Shown here piece after piece: positions 13,327-26,200 of a stretch of 64,000 nucleotides of DNA (the first letter of the stretch is position 1; each line of letters opens with the position of its first letter). A model generated the notes under the pieces. That model was not told the DNA's origin, made no database searches, and saw nothing but the letters and a program-made list of their open reading frames with translations. The DNA comes from Tetragonia tetragonoides (Eukaryota > Streptophyta > Magnoliopsida > Caryophyllales > Aizoaceae). The stretch spans positions 38,815,501 through 38,879,500 of the forward strand of contig CM076152.1 in the NCBI GenBank assembly GCA_038025085.1, written 5' to 3'. Both the position numbers and the translations under genes were made by a program.

Positions 13327-14519
13327 CTAGTTTTATCTCCGTGCTTCGCACGGACTCGTTAATATCTCTCTAAAATGAAAATAATTTTCGAGCTGATACC
13401 TCATGCCTGTTTTATACTGCACAATAAATTTTACATTTGACAATTTAATTTTTTTTCTTGGTATGAAATGTTTTTTTTAAAATCGATCTATATCTAAAAT
13501 AGAATGAATATGAAAAAAAATTAATTTATGAAGAAATATTGAAGGCTACTTTATTTTATCAAACTAAGATTTATAAAACTTCTTTCAAATTCAATCCATC
13601 AAACTAAGATTTATAATTTTGACTTACGTAACTAAATTATTTTATTTTGTAATATAAAAATATGCTAATATATAAATATTTAATAAATTCAACTAATGAT
13701 AACGCATTAATGGGTGAAACTTGGATAATGAGTTGTTAGGCTATGTGGCAATATTTGTTTATGTGGCGGCTTAGGTGTCATTGCCAACGAATTTGGGCCT
13801 CTACGTGGCATCCTATGTGTACCATGCCCACATGAATTGAACTTGGATGATATTTGTTTTTTTTTTTTTTTGATAGGTAACTTGGATGATATTTGTTAAG
13901 TTATGTGACAAAGTTGTGCACATGTAGCGTCTACGTGTCATTTTCACACGGACATTCCCTCTTATATGCCGTTTACATTATGTTATCACTGCATGGAACA
14001 ACTCAACTTGTATATGACATATATATCTCAATTTCAAGCTTTTTTTCAAATCAAATCCATTGAAGTGTGATTTATAACTTTTTGATTTACGTAACTAAAA
14101 TTATTTTATTATAAAAATATGCTAATAAATATATAATAAAGCCAACTAATGATGATGCATTAATAGGTGACACTTGTATGATGAGTTGTTTGGCTATGTG
14201 GCAAGCTTTGCTTATGTAGCGCCTTAGGTGTTATCGTCACACGAATTTGGCCTCTACGTGTTAGACTTAGATGATGAGTTGTTAGGTTTTGTGGCAAGCT
14301 TTGGTTATATGTTGAGACACAGGTGTCATCGTCACACGAATTTGAGCCTCTACGTGGCATCCTATGTGTCGTGCGCCACGATTTGAACTTGGATGATATT
14401 TGTTAAGTTATGTGGCAAAGTTGTGCACATAGTCTACGTGTCATTTTCACACGAACATTCCTTCTTATGTGGCGTCTACATGTTATCATTGCACGGAAAT
14501 GATCGACTCAACTTGTATA

Positions 14520-14669
<150 letters not shown>

Positions 14670-15270
14670 TTTTGAAACTTTTTTCAAATACAAATCCATT
14701 AAAATAAGATTTATAAATTTTTTGACTTACGTAACTAAAATTATTTTATGTTGTAATATAAAAATATGCTACTAAAGCCAACAAATGATGAGACATTAAT
14801 AGGTGACACTTGGATGATGAGTTATTTGGTTATGTGGCAAGTTTTGCTTATGTGGCGCCTTAGGTGTTACGAATTTGAGCCTCTACATGGCGTCGTACGT
14901 GTCGTACCCACACGAATTGGACTCATTTTGAATTCGTATTTGGTCAAATATAGAACATATATATCTCATTTTGAAGTATTTTTTAATTCCAATCCAAAGA
15001 AATAAAATCTAGAATTTTTTAGGTTGCGTAGAAAAAGTTATTTAACTTTATAAATTAACAATATGTTAATAATTAATGTGTCATATTAATAAACTCAAGT
15101 AATAATGGTTGCATTTATTAATTCATGACACATGTATTACCTCCTTACATGGCGACACGTGTCAGCTCCACACGAATGAGGCCGCTTATTTGGCATGCCA
15201 CGTGTCATTCTCAATAACGTAGTCCGCTTAGTTGGAGTCCCACATGTCGTGCCCACACGTGTATGACTCA

Positions 15271-15274
<4 letters not shown>

Positions 15275-15344
<70 letters not shown>
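15275..15344. repeat. (TA)n microsatellite at a Helitron unit junction
   Basis: About 70 bp of TA repeat between the end of unit 2 and the CTAG terminus of unit 3. Confidence 0.95.
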
Positions 15345-16930
<1,586 letters not shown>

Positions 16931-17187
16931 TAATGTATAATTTTAATGTAATTTCAAAGATTCGATGAGTACAACTATACAAGTTACTTATAATTAATAA
17001 CTTGTCCATTTTCAGTTCTGTTATTATGCGTTTTGGAATATTATAAGTGCAGTTCTTTTGAGACTCTAGTATATTGTTTGGTGAGTGATGAACTGGTGAG
17101 TGTGGTGACCATAATTTGTGTGAAAAGGAAAAGGAAAAGGAAAGATAGAATTAGGAAGTGTTGGTTTCTTTTTGGACAATATATTTG

Positions 17188-17250
17188 ATAAATTGCTATT
17201 TACCGCCCAAAATTACTCACCACCGCCCTTGGAAATTACCCATTTGCCCT
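17188..17250 (+). repeat. MULE left terminal inverted repeat
   Basis: It pairs with 23070-23132 in inverted orientation over about 60 bp, with a perfect core ACTCACCACCGCCCTTGGA. The CT-rich DNA after it probably serves as the PMD gene's leader. Confidence 0.9.
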
Positions 17251-17619
17251 TCACTCTCACTCACTCCTCACTCACTCCTCACTCCTCCTTCCTCTCTTCC
17301 TCACTCTCCTCACCACCACACCATCACACCGGCATAACACCGGCAAAACCACCACACCATCACAACGGAAATGTCAGGGGCTAGCGGCAGCGGCAGAGGC
17401 GGCGACGGGGACGGAGGCGGCGAGCATCGCGGCGGGGGGGTATACATTCGAAATTATTTTGCTTTATTTACTCTAATTTGCTTTGATTTTTACGAAATGT
17501 GTTGATATAAGAGTGTTTTTATTCAAGGTTTATAGACAATTGAATTGAATTTGTGTTGTTTGAAGTTGTGTTGATTGATTTGTGAGTTCGGTGTCGTTTT
17601 TTTCGAGTTCGGAGAGTCG

Positions 17620-17840
17620 GGCGTCTGCAATTTCCGCCTGCCCCATGGGGCAGGCGAGATCGGCAGACGCCTCGCCCATGGGTGAGGCGCCACTTCCGGA
17701 CGCCTCACCCATGGGTGCGACGCCAGTCGCAGACGCCTCACCCATAGGTGAGGCGAGATCGGCAGACGCCTCACCCATGGTAGAGGCGCCATTTGCCGAC
17801 GCCTCACCCATGGGTGAGGCGTCTGTAGCAGACGCCCGAG
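17620..17840. repeat. CCATGG-centred palindrome array, left, in PMD intron 1
   Basis: Six units spaced about 33-36 bp, each built like GACGCCTCAC-CCATGG-GTGAGGCG, with one core mutated to CCATAG. The spacing is nearly a multiple of three and the units are palindromic, so both strands give open frames with Ala-Ser-Pro-Met-Gly-Glu repeats. These frames lie inside an intron and are probably not translated. Confidence 0.93.
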
Positions 17841-17854
17841 ACAAAAAAAAAAAA

Positions 17855-17969
17855 AATAGTGTTATTATTATTGTTATTATTATTAATATTAGTGTTATTA
17901 TTATTATTGTTGTTATTATTATTGTTATTGTTATTGTTGTTATTATTATTGTTATTATTATTATTATTA

Positions 17970-18011
<42 letters not shown>

Positions 18012-18120
18012 TATTGTTATTATTATTAATATTATTATTGTTATTATTATTTGTTATTACAATTATTATTAGTTGTCAATTATTATTTTAATTGTTTATT
18101 ACTGATTATTGTTTAATTAA
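17855..18120. repeat. Imperfect (TTA)n microsatellite in PMD intron 1
   Basis: About 265 bp of TTATTATTG-type trinucleotide repeat between the palindrome array and the acceptor at 18136. Long Ile/Tyr frames here are artefacts. Confidence 0.9.
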
Positions 18121-20381
18121 AAATGTGAAATGATAGAGGAGAGGAGGAGCCGGTAAATCGATGCCGAGGTTAGTCAGTGAACTAGCTGGTTCAGGACCGC
18201 GTCACACGAGGACGCGCGGGATTGATGCCTCTGTACGGAGACAGAGAGAGGCAGTTCGGATGAGGGAGATGACTGACCGTCACTTATATCGCGGTGATGA
18301 GGCTGAGCAACACGATTACGGATCTAGCGAGTTCTACTCCGGGGATCAGTCCATGGACGATGATCAGATTGGCGTCGAATCATCCTCAGATTGGCGCGTG
18401 GTGAAGGGCAGAGGCGGTAAGTTTGTTAGTACTGGCTCGTCTAGTACTAGCAAATGATCTAGAGCGGAGGACGACAGTACGTGGCTTGTTACAGGGAATA
18501 TGGCCGGTGGACCGGCGGATGATAGCGTCATACCGAGCTTCCTGGGCCACGTAGCGTCTCGTATGTGGATGGGAGAGACGAGGGGTCTGTTGAAGTGTCA
18601 GAACCGATTCGGGGTCTGTTGAAGTGTCAGAACCGATTCAGTGTCTGTCAGCGGCTGAGTGAGTGGCGAGCGGAGATGTCGCCCGAGGTGAGGGCGCAGA
18701 TCGAGGGGACTGGGTTATCACACCTGACAGACATTATGTTCAGACATATCGACTTCCCCCTGATATCTGCATTCGTTGAAAGGTGGCAGCCGGATACGAA
18801 CTCATTCCACATGCCGTTCGGAGAGATGACCATCATGTTGCACGATGTATGGCATATTCTTCGGATTCCTGTAGAGGGACAGCTCGTTTCCAGTGAGGGA
18901 CGGGATGGGCAGCTGCAGGCGACGACCATGGAGGTTCTCGGGGTCACCCGAGATGAACTGATGCATAGCCACTGGCAGGGCGGTGGGGTCCTCACGGAGT
19001 CGGTTTTTGACCTTTGCCGAGTGGAGGACCGAATGGAGGACATCCAGGCGGTAGGTTGGATGTGGTTACTTATTGGATCCACCTTGTTTGTCGACAAGAG
19101 TGGTAACCGTATTAGACCCTCCTGCGTGATGGAGGTGAGGGACGGTGTCGGAACGGCGCATGAGTTCTCTTGGGGATCTGCTGCCCTCGCCTTCCTATAT
19201 CGTCAGCTCGGTATAGCTAGTCGGGGGGATTCTCATGGCATCTGCGGATGCCTAACTCTCCTCCAGGCATGGATATACGAGTACTTTCCCTGCTTCCGAC
19301 CTCATCGGGAGCGGATGGTTGTCGGGGACGGCGAGGCTCCCCGTGCGTGCGTATGGAGTGCCCAGGCTGAGGGCAAGGATGTGGGTCGACTGCGCTCCTT
19401 ACGTAGACGCTTGGATCAGCTGCGAGCGTCAGAGGTACGTCATGCAGTTATCGGTGTTCATGATTTATTTCGTCGTTTGCTATGTTTTTTTTTACTTCAC
19501 CGTAACTTGAACATTTCTACGTAGGTGGTGTGGCTGCCGTACGGTTCTGACCCGGTTGCATCTGTACCGAGGACTGTATTCATCGGGTGGCTACGGTATC
19601 GGGATATTATCGAACCGTACATGCCTGGTCGTTGTTTACGACAAATCGGGTACGTACAGAGTATCCCTTTCCCGATCACTAGGCTAGAGAGAGCGATCAG
19701 GTCATGGAGCAGTCGTTTGTACAGGGTTGTCTACCCCGTACGAGTATCATCTGATGCCTGGCGTATGTTCCCGGGAGGTTACATTCTTGGTCTCCTTGGG
19801 TTTCAGGCATCCACGTCAGATCCCACAGCATGTACGGATGACTACCTCGAGTGGTACTACCGTCACTCCCACCCTCTGCTGACACGTGACGATGCAGCAC
19901 CTGGATCTGTGATTCCTCCACGGTCCAACAACGATTATGTAAGTGATTAACTAAAATATATATTTTTTTACGTATTACATATCTCTGAACTCACACTCAT
20001 TGTTACTTTTTTGCAGTAGGTGAATCGTCTAGCCGTCGCATTTGAGTCTTTCATTACTTTGCTTCCTCCGGAGCAAGCGGAAGGTCCTCGATCGGTTATG
20101 GAGGAGTATATGAGAGATTGGCGAGCTGCCAAATGATGTATTACTTATATGACCCTAGATGAATTTGTTATATATTTATATAAGAGTTTCATTGTTATTG
20201 TTATTTATTTGTGTTATTGTAATTTGTTGTTTCTTATTTACCTTTTTTTGTTTTATTGTAATTTGTTGTTTTATTTACCTCCAATAATCACGAAAAAATA
20301 TAACATGCAAAATATAACAATCACACAAAAATGTGACAATGATATAAGTAGAAAAATATAACAATCACGCAAAACATTAAA

Positions 20382-21004
20382 TTACGTCGACCTCGCTAAA
20401 CGATCCCAATGTGCTCTTCGCCTAACATACATTTGCTCCCAACCAGCGACACTATCAGAACGGGAAGTAAACCATGCTGCGCATATCGGAGGAACAGGGA
20501 AATCTGAGGCTAAATTAAGACGGATATAATGCATGTACGAATCACCTAAATGACCTATGACAATTTCCCTACTTGGACGTGTAGCAGTCGAAGGTGCTTG
20601 CAACGGTAGCACTGTGTAACAAGCATATAACCCCCTTCCGCTGCCGTATCCGAATAACATAATCGCTGCATTGAAGAGGTTGGCAATCGGGAACAAATCC
20701 TCAAGTACTATCATCCAGTGATCATCGTTACACGCACCTCCGTCCCACATAATACGGCGGTAACCAGCGTCGACCCCGTCAACGTATATGTTTTCGTACA
20801 ATGGTCGGTTAGCTAAGAGTTCGTTTGCAATGCAAACTCTCGTCAATCGCCATTGCTCTTGGTCTCCGAAAACGTAGTCCGCAATGACACGGAAACCGCA
20901 ATTACCATCCCCAAGCACATCGAGATATCCTTTAATGAAAGGTATGATGATTCCCGGAATTTTGTTAACATGATAGAATTCAGTGATATCTATTCCGTGT
21001 CCAG
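20382..21004 (-). CDS. OTU-type cysteine protease exon of the MULE
   Basis: This minus-strand exon ends at TAA (20382) and joins at 21004 through an intron (21005-21098) to the basic Arg/Ser/Gly-rich tail of the upstream part. The OTU signature is clear: GDGNCGFRVIADYVFG carries the Asp-Gly-Asn-Cys active-site motif, and GDSYMHYIRL near the C-terminus supplies the likely catalytic His. OTU proteases cleave ubiquitin or related chains. In plant MULEs the domain is a recurrent C-terminal fusion to the transposase, of unknown role. The exon is open throughout and keeps its catalytic residues, but upstream it is out of frame with the transposase because of a deletion. Whether any protein is made is unknown. 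Confidence 0.88.
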
Positions 21005-21098
21005 CTGCAAGACAATATAATAGAAAGTCATTAATAGTACTTATCAAAAAGTAACTAACAACATTATGTACATGTTAATAAATTATGGGTTTTCATAC

Positions 21099-22945
21099 CA
21101 GTACTCCGCACGACGTTACTCGATGAGGATGAGCTACGACCACGCCCGCGGCTCGAACTGGATGACCTAGGGAGACCACGACCCCTCTGGGAGTACTCCC
21201 ATGAACTAGGATCACGTCTGGTAGAGGAACTCCCTCTCGGTCGACCTCTGACTTTCGTGTTCGCTTCCGGCTCGACGTAACTCGCTTCATCAGGATGAAG
21301 CTGCTCATTGATAAGGACAGATATGTTGCGCACAACTGCAAGTCGTAGTGTTGCCAAGGTGTAGCACCTTATTCGTCCACACAGCCACAAGCATCTCTTT
21401 GTATCTCAGCCAGGTCTCCTCTACATAGGATATCACGTGAGGGTAATTCCTCCAACTATCCTTCATCATACGCACTGCTCTATCGTACTCAGCTTCTGTG
21501 GAAGCTTCCATGATAGATTTCCACTTCCCGTTCTTGAACCTCTGCGCGCCGACCTTATCTTTTCCACAAAGTCTGTACACTTTGTCTTCAACGACTTTGT
21601 TAATGTGCCATGTACAGAGCAAATGGGCATTGTCGGGAAATATCTCTCTAATAGGTGTCATCGACCCTAGCTCACGATCGGTCAAAATTGCTGTTGGGTG
21701 TACATCATTTCCAATAAGCATCCTCAACTTATCTAAGACCCACGCATAGCTTGCCTCAGTCTCATCCTTCATAATGGCATAAGCTATGAGGAAGTTCTTA
21801 TTGCTTGGAGTCATCCCCACTATCTCAATAAACGACATCTTATACTTGTTTGTTTTGTACGTGGAATCTAAGCCAATCAACCAAGGAAAAGACCGAAGTA
21901 ACTGAATTGATGTAGGGTGTGCCATGAACACGTGAGTTACCTCATTAGTAGCTGGGTCGGCTCTTGTCCAATGTACGTATTTATTCTCCACAGCTAAATG
22001 ATGAAACTGAACAATGACATCTCTCTCTTCAAAATCAAGTTTCCTTATACGATCTCTGTAGTTGTACACATGTCGTCTAGTTGCATTGTCCTCGGAAAAT
22101 TTTTCCTTAATAGCGGCCAAGATAGCACATGGCTTTGTTTGTGCCGAAGTCATGTCACGAACGAGTTGCTTTGACCCAGGACTAAGACCACTCATCTGAC
22201 GATATCCCTCAGGAAACACAGCAAAGTCATGGTTGTGCGTACCCCTAATCCCAGGCAATGTGACAATCATCCAACTACTGGACCCATACACTTGCTCAGC
22301 TCTTAACTGGAACGTACATTTACAAGCCTTTGTTTTCGTATTCTTCCGAGCAGCAGTATCTAAGTCTCTTAATTCCCCTCTGTAGCGTTCACCTCGATTG
22401 CATCTTAACAATTTTACGCTTCCATTGTTCTTGTGTGACGAAATTATCAACTCAAACCCGATAGTAAGGGCAATTTGTTTTGCCCAATTAATTGCATCTC
22501 TATCACTATCAAATAACTCATCAGTGACGAAATGCGTACTGTAATCAACACCATCACCACCGAACCGCTCCAAAGGAACCTAACGAAAACAACGAAAACA
22601 ATGTTAGCTTAATCTTAAATTCAAACGTCTATCAAAACCGACTGAACCAAGGGACAGGCGTCTGAACTTTCCGCCTGGACCATGGATGGGGCGGAAATCA
22701 CGGACGCCTATGCCATGGTTGTGGCGTAAATCTCAGACGCCTGATCCATGGTATAGGCGTCCGTGATTTACGCGTCCACGATGGTGAAGGCGTCCGTGAT
22801 TTACGCCCCGTCCATGGTCCAGGCGGAAATTTCAGACGCCTGTTCCATGGACGGGGCGTAAATCACGGACGCCCGTTCAAAATATGCGGGAAAAAAAATT
22901 TACCTCGGCCACCGTCGACGGCACTTCTTGGTCGCCGGAAGACAT
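21099..22945 (-). pseudogene. MULE transposase (FAR1/MuDR type), internally deleted
   Basis: Exon 1 is 22904-22945 (MSSGDQEVPSTVAE). Intron 1 (22580-22903) holds palindromes, and exon 2 starts at 22579. Residues include a WRKY/GCM1-like zinc-binding region (Cys in CNRG and CKCTF, then GTHNHDF) and the MULE catalytic region with LIGLDSTYKTNKYK (first Asp), AILTDRE (second Asp) and CTWHINK. After VLHLGNTTT (about 21345) the frame runs into stop at 21305. The adjacent frame picks up at VVRNISVLINEQLHPDEA and continues RGRPRG and Ser/Arg repeats to a donor at 21098. The region that should carry the third acidic residue and the SWIM zinc finger is missing, so the enzyme should be dead. Confidence 0.9.
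22650..22878. repeat. CCATGG-centred palindrome array, right, in transposase intron 1
   Basis: Six units built like GGCGGAAATTTCAGACGCC / CCATGG / GGCGTCCGTGATTTACGCC, five with the exact CCATGG core and one with CGATGG. The flank GTCTGNANTTTCCGCCTG is shared with the first unit of the left array (17620), so both arrays derive from one ancestral motif and sit at mirror positions in the element. Confidence 0.92.
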
Positions 22946-23069
22946 TTGCGGTCGTTCCTTGCTTGCCGGTGAGAGAATGTTGGTGAATGTGGGTGGGTGT
23001 GAGAGTGGGTGGGTGTGGGAGAGTTAGAGAGGGAGAGGGAGAGTGGGAGAAAGGGTGAAAATGTGAGAG

Positions 23070-23132
23070 GGGCAATATTGTAATTTCCAAGGGCGGTGGT
23101 GAGTAAGTTTATGGCGGTATATAGTAACTCCC
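23070..23132 (-). repeat. MULE right terminal inverted repeat
   Basis: Reverse-complement partner of 17188-17250. It is followed by the target duplication TATATTTG at 23133-23140. Confidence 0.9.
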
Positions 23133-23459
23133 TATATTTGGTATGTTGGTAAATAATTAAAAATTCCAATTTCATGATTTTGGGTCGGTCAATGACCACA
23201 TATGATCTTGCTATTTGTCTCATAGACATTTTCTCTCTCTGTTCATTCTCTTTCTCTTCTGTTCGTGGACTTCACCCGGCTATTCTAGCTCCACGAAACT
23301 CCGTGGAGCTGGGAGTATATAAAAATTTGTACCAATTTAGCCATGCACAGACTATTGCAAACGCTGGTTGATTTTGATGTTGGGTTATAATTAAGTAGAT
23401 ACCGGCTTTGCTTTTACCACTTTGATGTTTATATCCTAGTCAAGCTGAATTGCTTACTA

Positions 23460-23737
23460 CTCCCTTTGTCCCCTCTTTACATTGGTAGTTTTCATTTTAA
23501 TCCGTCCCCTCTTTATGTTGGTACTTCCGTTTTAAGTAAGAAAAAAGTAATGAGATTACTTATATACCCACTTAAGGGACCACCATATTCTCTCTCATAT
23601 TTAAAAGGACCACAAGGGACCACCATATTCTCTCTCATACTTGAGCAAGGGTCTTTGAGTCATTTTTAAACCAAAGTTTTCTTGTCTTAAACTCCGTTCC
23701 AAATCAAACTACCAACGTAAAGAAGGGACGGAGAGAG
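23460..23737. repeat. Stowaway-type MITE
   Basis: A 278-bp element flanked by TA on both sides. Its terminal inverted repeats of about 34 bp start CTCCCTTTGTCCC and, from the other end, CTCTCTCCGTCCC, and both continue into TTTAC.TTGGTAGTTT. A short internal direct duplication (GGGACCACCATATTCTCTC twice) lies at 23577-23640. Confidence 0.85.
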
Positions 23738-23870
23738 TATTTACTTTCCATCCCTATTTTAGCCTAGTGTCGTAAAGCCTGTTAAAGTTTGAAAGATGTT
23801 GTTTTCTTCCTTTCTTGTTATTCATTTAGTACTTTAGAAACAAAAAGCAAATACAATAAATCAATACTAA

Positions 23871-24045
23871 TCCTAAGGGGGTAGCTCAGCTGCCTGGTAA
23901 GATCTGAAAAGTATTTCAGATGTCCCAGGTTCGAGTCCCTTCTATATCAGTAAAGGTTTTCCTGATCGTTAACTTCAGAACCCACAAGATTAGTCAAGCA
24001 AAGTTTGGACACCCATATTATCTAAAAATAAAAATAAAAACAACA
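23871..24045 (+). mobile_element. tRNA-derived SINE with 13-bp target duplication
   Basis: An RNA polymerase III A box (TAGCTCAGCTGCCTGG, from 23882) and an exact B box (GGTTCGAGTCC, 23928-23938) are followed by a tRNA-unrelated body ending in TATCTAAAAATAAAAATAAA. The element is bordered by AAATCAATACTAA at 23858-23870 and 24046-24058, a perfect 13-bp duplication. It is not a functional tRNA: the acceptor and anticodon arms do not fold. A severely truncated copy of the same family lies at 38961. Confidence 0.92.
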
Positions 24046-24058
24046 AATCAATACTAAG

Positions 24059-26195
24059 CCTTCCCTCAAACAAAAAATAATTATAATACAAAACCACATT
24101 ATCCACCCAATTTTCTTCCTCTTCCACTTCCATGCATCCATGCATGAGACCGCATCAAAACTTTCAAATAGGCTTGGATAACCCAATTCAGCCAGTATAT
24201 CCTCCTACCATATACAATTACATGATAATTTGCACAAATACAACAAGAAAATGCTTTAAACTCTTTCTAAGTTTTGGAATCGATAACATTTGGTGGGTGT
24301 TCTGTTGACAATCTTGAAACATTTGTTAAGTCATCGTTGAGGTAAAAGAGAAAATGTAACTATTGAATCAACTCAAATGATAAGTGTTTTCTAAATTTTC
24401 CGCTAGGGATTTTAAGATTTAATTTTGCATTACAAAACAGTAGGGAAGGAAGTGTGTTTTTTGAGACTAAACTGAACTGAATTGAATTAAATTGAACTAT
24501 AACACCACTGAATTAAAATAAACTCCACTTCTTAATATGTGAGACAATAAAACATCAACCTAATACGTTCCTTTTGAAAAAGCAAAAGGCAGACCATCTA
24601 CTAATGAGTGACTCATGGAAGGCACACACATATCGTGATTAGAGGGGGTGGACGTGGACAACTTGGAATTGGAAGCCTAGTACGGTATAATTCATTAATT
24701 CCGTTCAAAAGAGCCCAGTAATTAGGGGTATTATAAGTTATAAAGGCCAGAGGGGTTAAATTAAAGGTGAAGAGAAAACATTATTGATTCAATTTTTTTT
24801 ATTGAGTGAACATTATTCAACTTAGTTTAGTGTTATCTATTTAGGGTATGTTTTTTTCACCTTATTTTTACCGAACTTATCTGCACAATACTGAACTGCT
24901 GAATTTTTCTGAATCGAATTTATTTTTACTGAATCTACAATTGCAAAGAGTAAATTTGTTCTTTGTTTTACCGAACTCTACTGAATTTTTCTAAACTAAA
25001 CTTCTTTTTACCGAACTGAACTAAATTTTACTGAACTGAACAGAATTTTACTGAATATTTCAGAGGGAAGTTGAGGAGAACATGCTCTTAAAACAAAAAT
25101 CAAAGTCCACAACTTTATATTGTGATATTTGGATTTTATGTTTTCAATTATCAACCATAAGCATTTAAAATCAAATAATTGAATAGCAAAAAGATTTTAT
25201 AAAGAGTGAACTTTGGAAGGGATAGGAACCATTTAGAGATCTCTCACTTTCACCAATGAAAACTATTTTCTTTTTTTTTTGAAGGGAAAACATTTTCACT
25301 TATATAGGTGAAAATATTTTTCCCTTTGAAAATCATTTTTATTTTCATAGTAAACCAAACAACGAAAAATAAGAAAAATATTTTTCAACAAAACTATTTT
25401 TAGTTGGCATGTTGTCATGGATAATCTCATTCACTTGTTTCATGGATTTTTGTTAAGTACATGTAGATAAGTGTTTTTTTTGAGGGAAAGTACATGCAGA
25501 TAAGTTAAAGTCGCCAAATAAAATTTTAAGGTTAATGTAGGTTGAATCTACAAAGTCAATATATATACTATTATATTTTTTGATAATTAGTTTATCACAA
25601 AAACTTCTATAAGAGGGTATTTTCGTAACTTTTGGTGAGACGGAGCTCACTTTTCAATGAAACAAGGGTCACTGTTCACTATAAATGACCCCTACAATTC
25701 TAATTAGTGATCCCATTTTTCAATGAATGGGTCTCACACAAAACTAGCTGTTTGGACCCAAATTTAAAACCCCCCCCCTGCCCCACTGATGATTAAGTAC
25801 TCGTTTATTCAGTTAAAAAAAACCCAGCTATAAGTAATGACCATTTTTTAGGCGATAAAGGCTATTCGTGATATGGAAATTGAACACCCCTAAAAACATA
25901 GCTAGTGATACATAAGTTGGATGACATCAAGAAAGGAAAGCCTTATTCGCAGCACATTCTTTTTTGCTTTGTGGGCAGTTTCCTCACACTTTAATTTGTA
26001 GGGGTCATCGACCTTGACGAGTAGTCCCCCTTCCCCGCCTTCGTATGTAGCTTTTAGATTGTATTCTTATAATATTGGGTTAGTTTAATAACTTTGTGCA
26101 ACTATTTGATGAGAAAAAAAGGCATATAACCACAAAAGCATCCTACAAGCACTAAATAGCTAGTACTACTATTCTAGTACCTTCCCACTGTCTAG
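24059..26195. other. Intergenic with MITE-like repeats
   Basis: No gene seen. At 24840-25390 there are repeats rich in ACTGAACTGAA and a palindrome TTTTCACTTATATAGGTGAA (25293) also found at 47255. At 25590-25745 lies the uninterrupted copy of the repeat that hosts the Helitron array. Confidence 0.6.
25590..25745. repeat. Interspersed repeat, intact copy of the Helitron target
   Basis: It matches 12060-12121 joined to 16758-16795, with continuous sequence where the Helitron array is inserted. Landmarks are TTTCGTAACTTTTGGTGAGA, CAATGAAACAAGGGTCACT and AAATGACCCCTA. Confidence 0.8.
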
Positions 26196-26200
26196 GAATG

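Larger units (their letters stand above)
17371..20136 (+). pseudogene. Plant mobile domain (PMD) gene of the MULE, disrupted
   Basis: Inferred exons are 17371-17439, 18137-19434, 19525-19938 and 20020-20136; the last acceptor must be the second AG of CAGTAG to avoid a stop. Exon 1 gives MSGASGSGRGG. The PMD core runs from about 18660 (SEWRAEMSPEVRAQIEGTGL, then FHMPFGEMTIMLHDVWHILR) through LRASE|VVWLPYGSD across the second intron. PMD proteins (PF10536; MAIN/MAIL in Arabidopsis) occur as host genes and as MULE passengers, and host members act in silencing and genome stability. Two lesions break this copy: an in-frame TGA at 18455, and a 29-bp tandem duplication (18582-18610, 18611-18639) that shifts frame. 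The reading frame between and beyond them is otherwise open, so decay is recent. Confidence 0.9.
17188..23132. mobile_element. Mutator-like element (MULE) with PMD gene and transposase/OTU gene
   Basis: The element is about 5.9 kb. Terminal inverted repeats at 17188-17250 and 23070-23132 share ACTCACCACCGCCCTTGG and flanking bases. They are bordered by the direct repeat TATATTTG (17180-17187 and 23133-23140; nine bases if one mismatch is allowed), as expected of a MULE insertion. Inside are two convergent genes: a plus-strand plant mobile domain (PMD) gene (17371-20136) and a minus-strand transposase fused to an OTU protease (22945-20382). Each gene starts just inside its own TIR and has a first intron full of CCATGG palindromes. 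PMD and OTU domains are known passengers of plant MULEs. Both genes are broken, so the copy is not autonomous. Confidence 0.93.

Noticed and set aside
17523..17844. Open frames on both strands with Ala-Ser-Pro-Met-Gly-Glu repeats
   Set aside because: They follow from palindromic units with near triplet spacing, and lie in an intron whose flanking exons join in frame without them.
20382..22573. Host FAR1-like transcription factor next to a host OTU protease
   Set aside because: TIRs and a target duplication enclose both, and the catalytic region is of MULE type and deleted.
23878..23945. tRNA gene
   Set aside because: A and B boxes are present, but arms do not pair into a cloverleaf, and target duplications mark it as a SINE.
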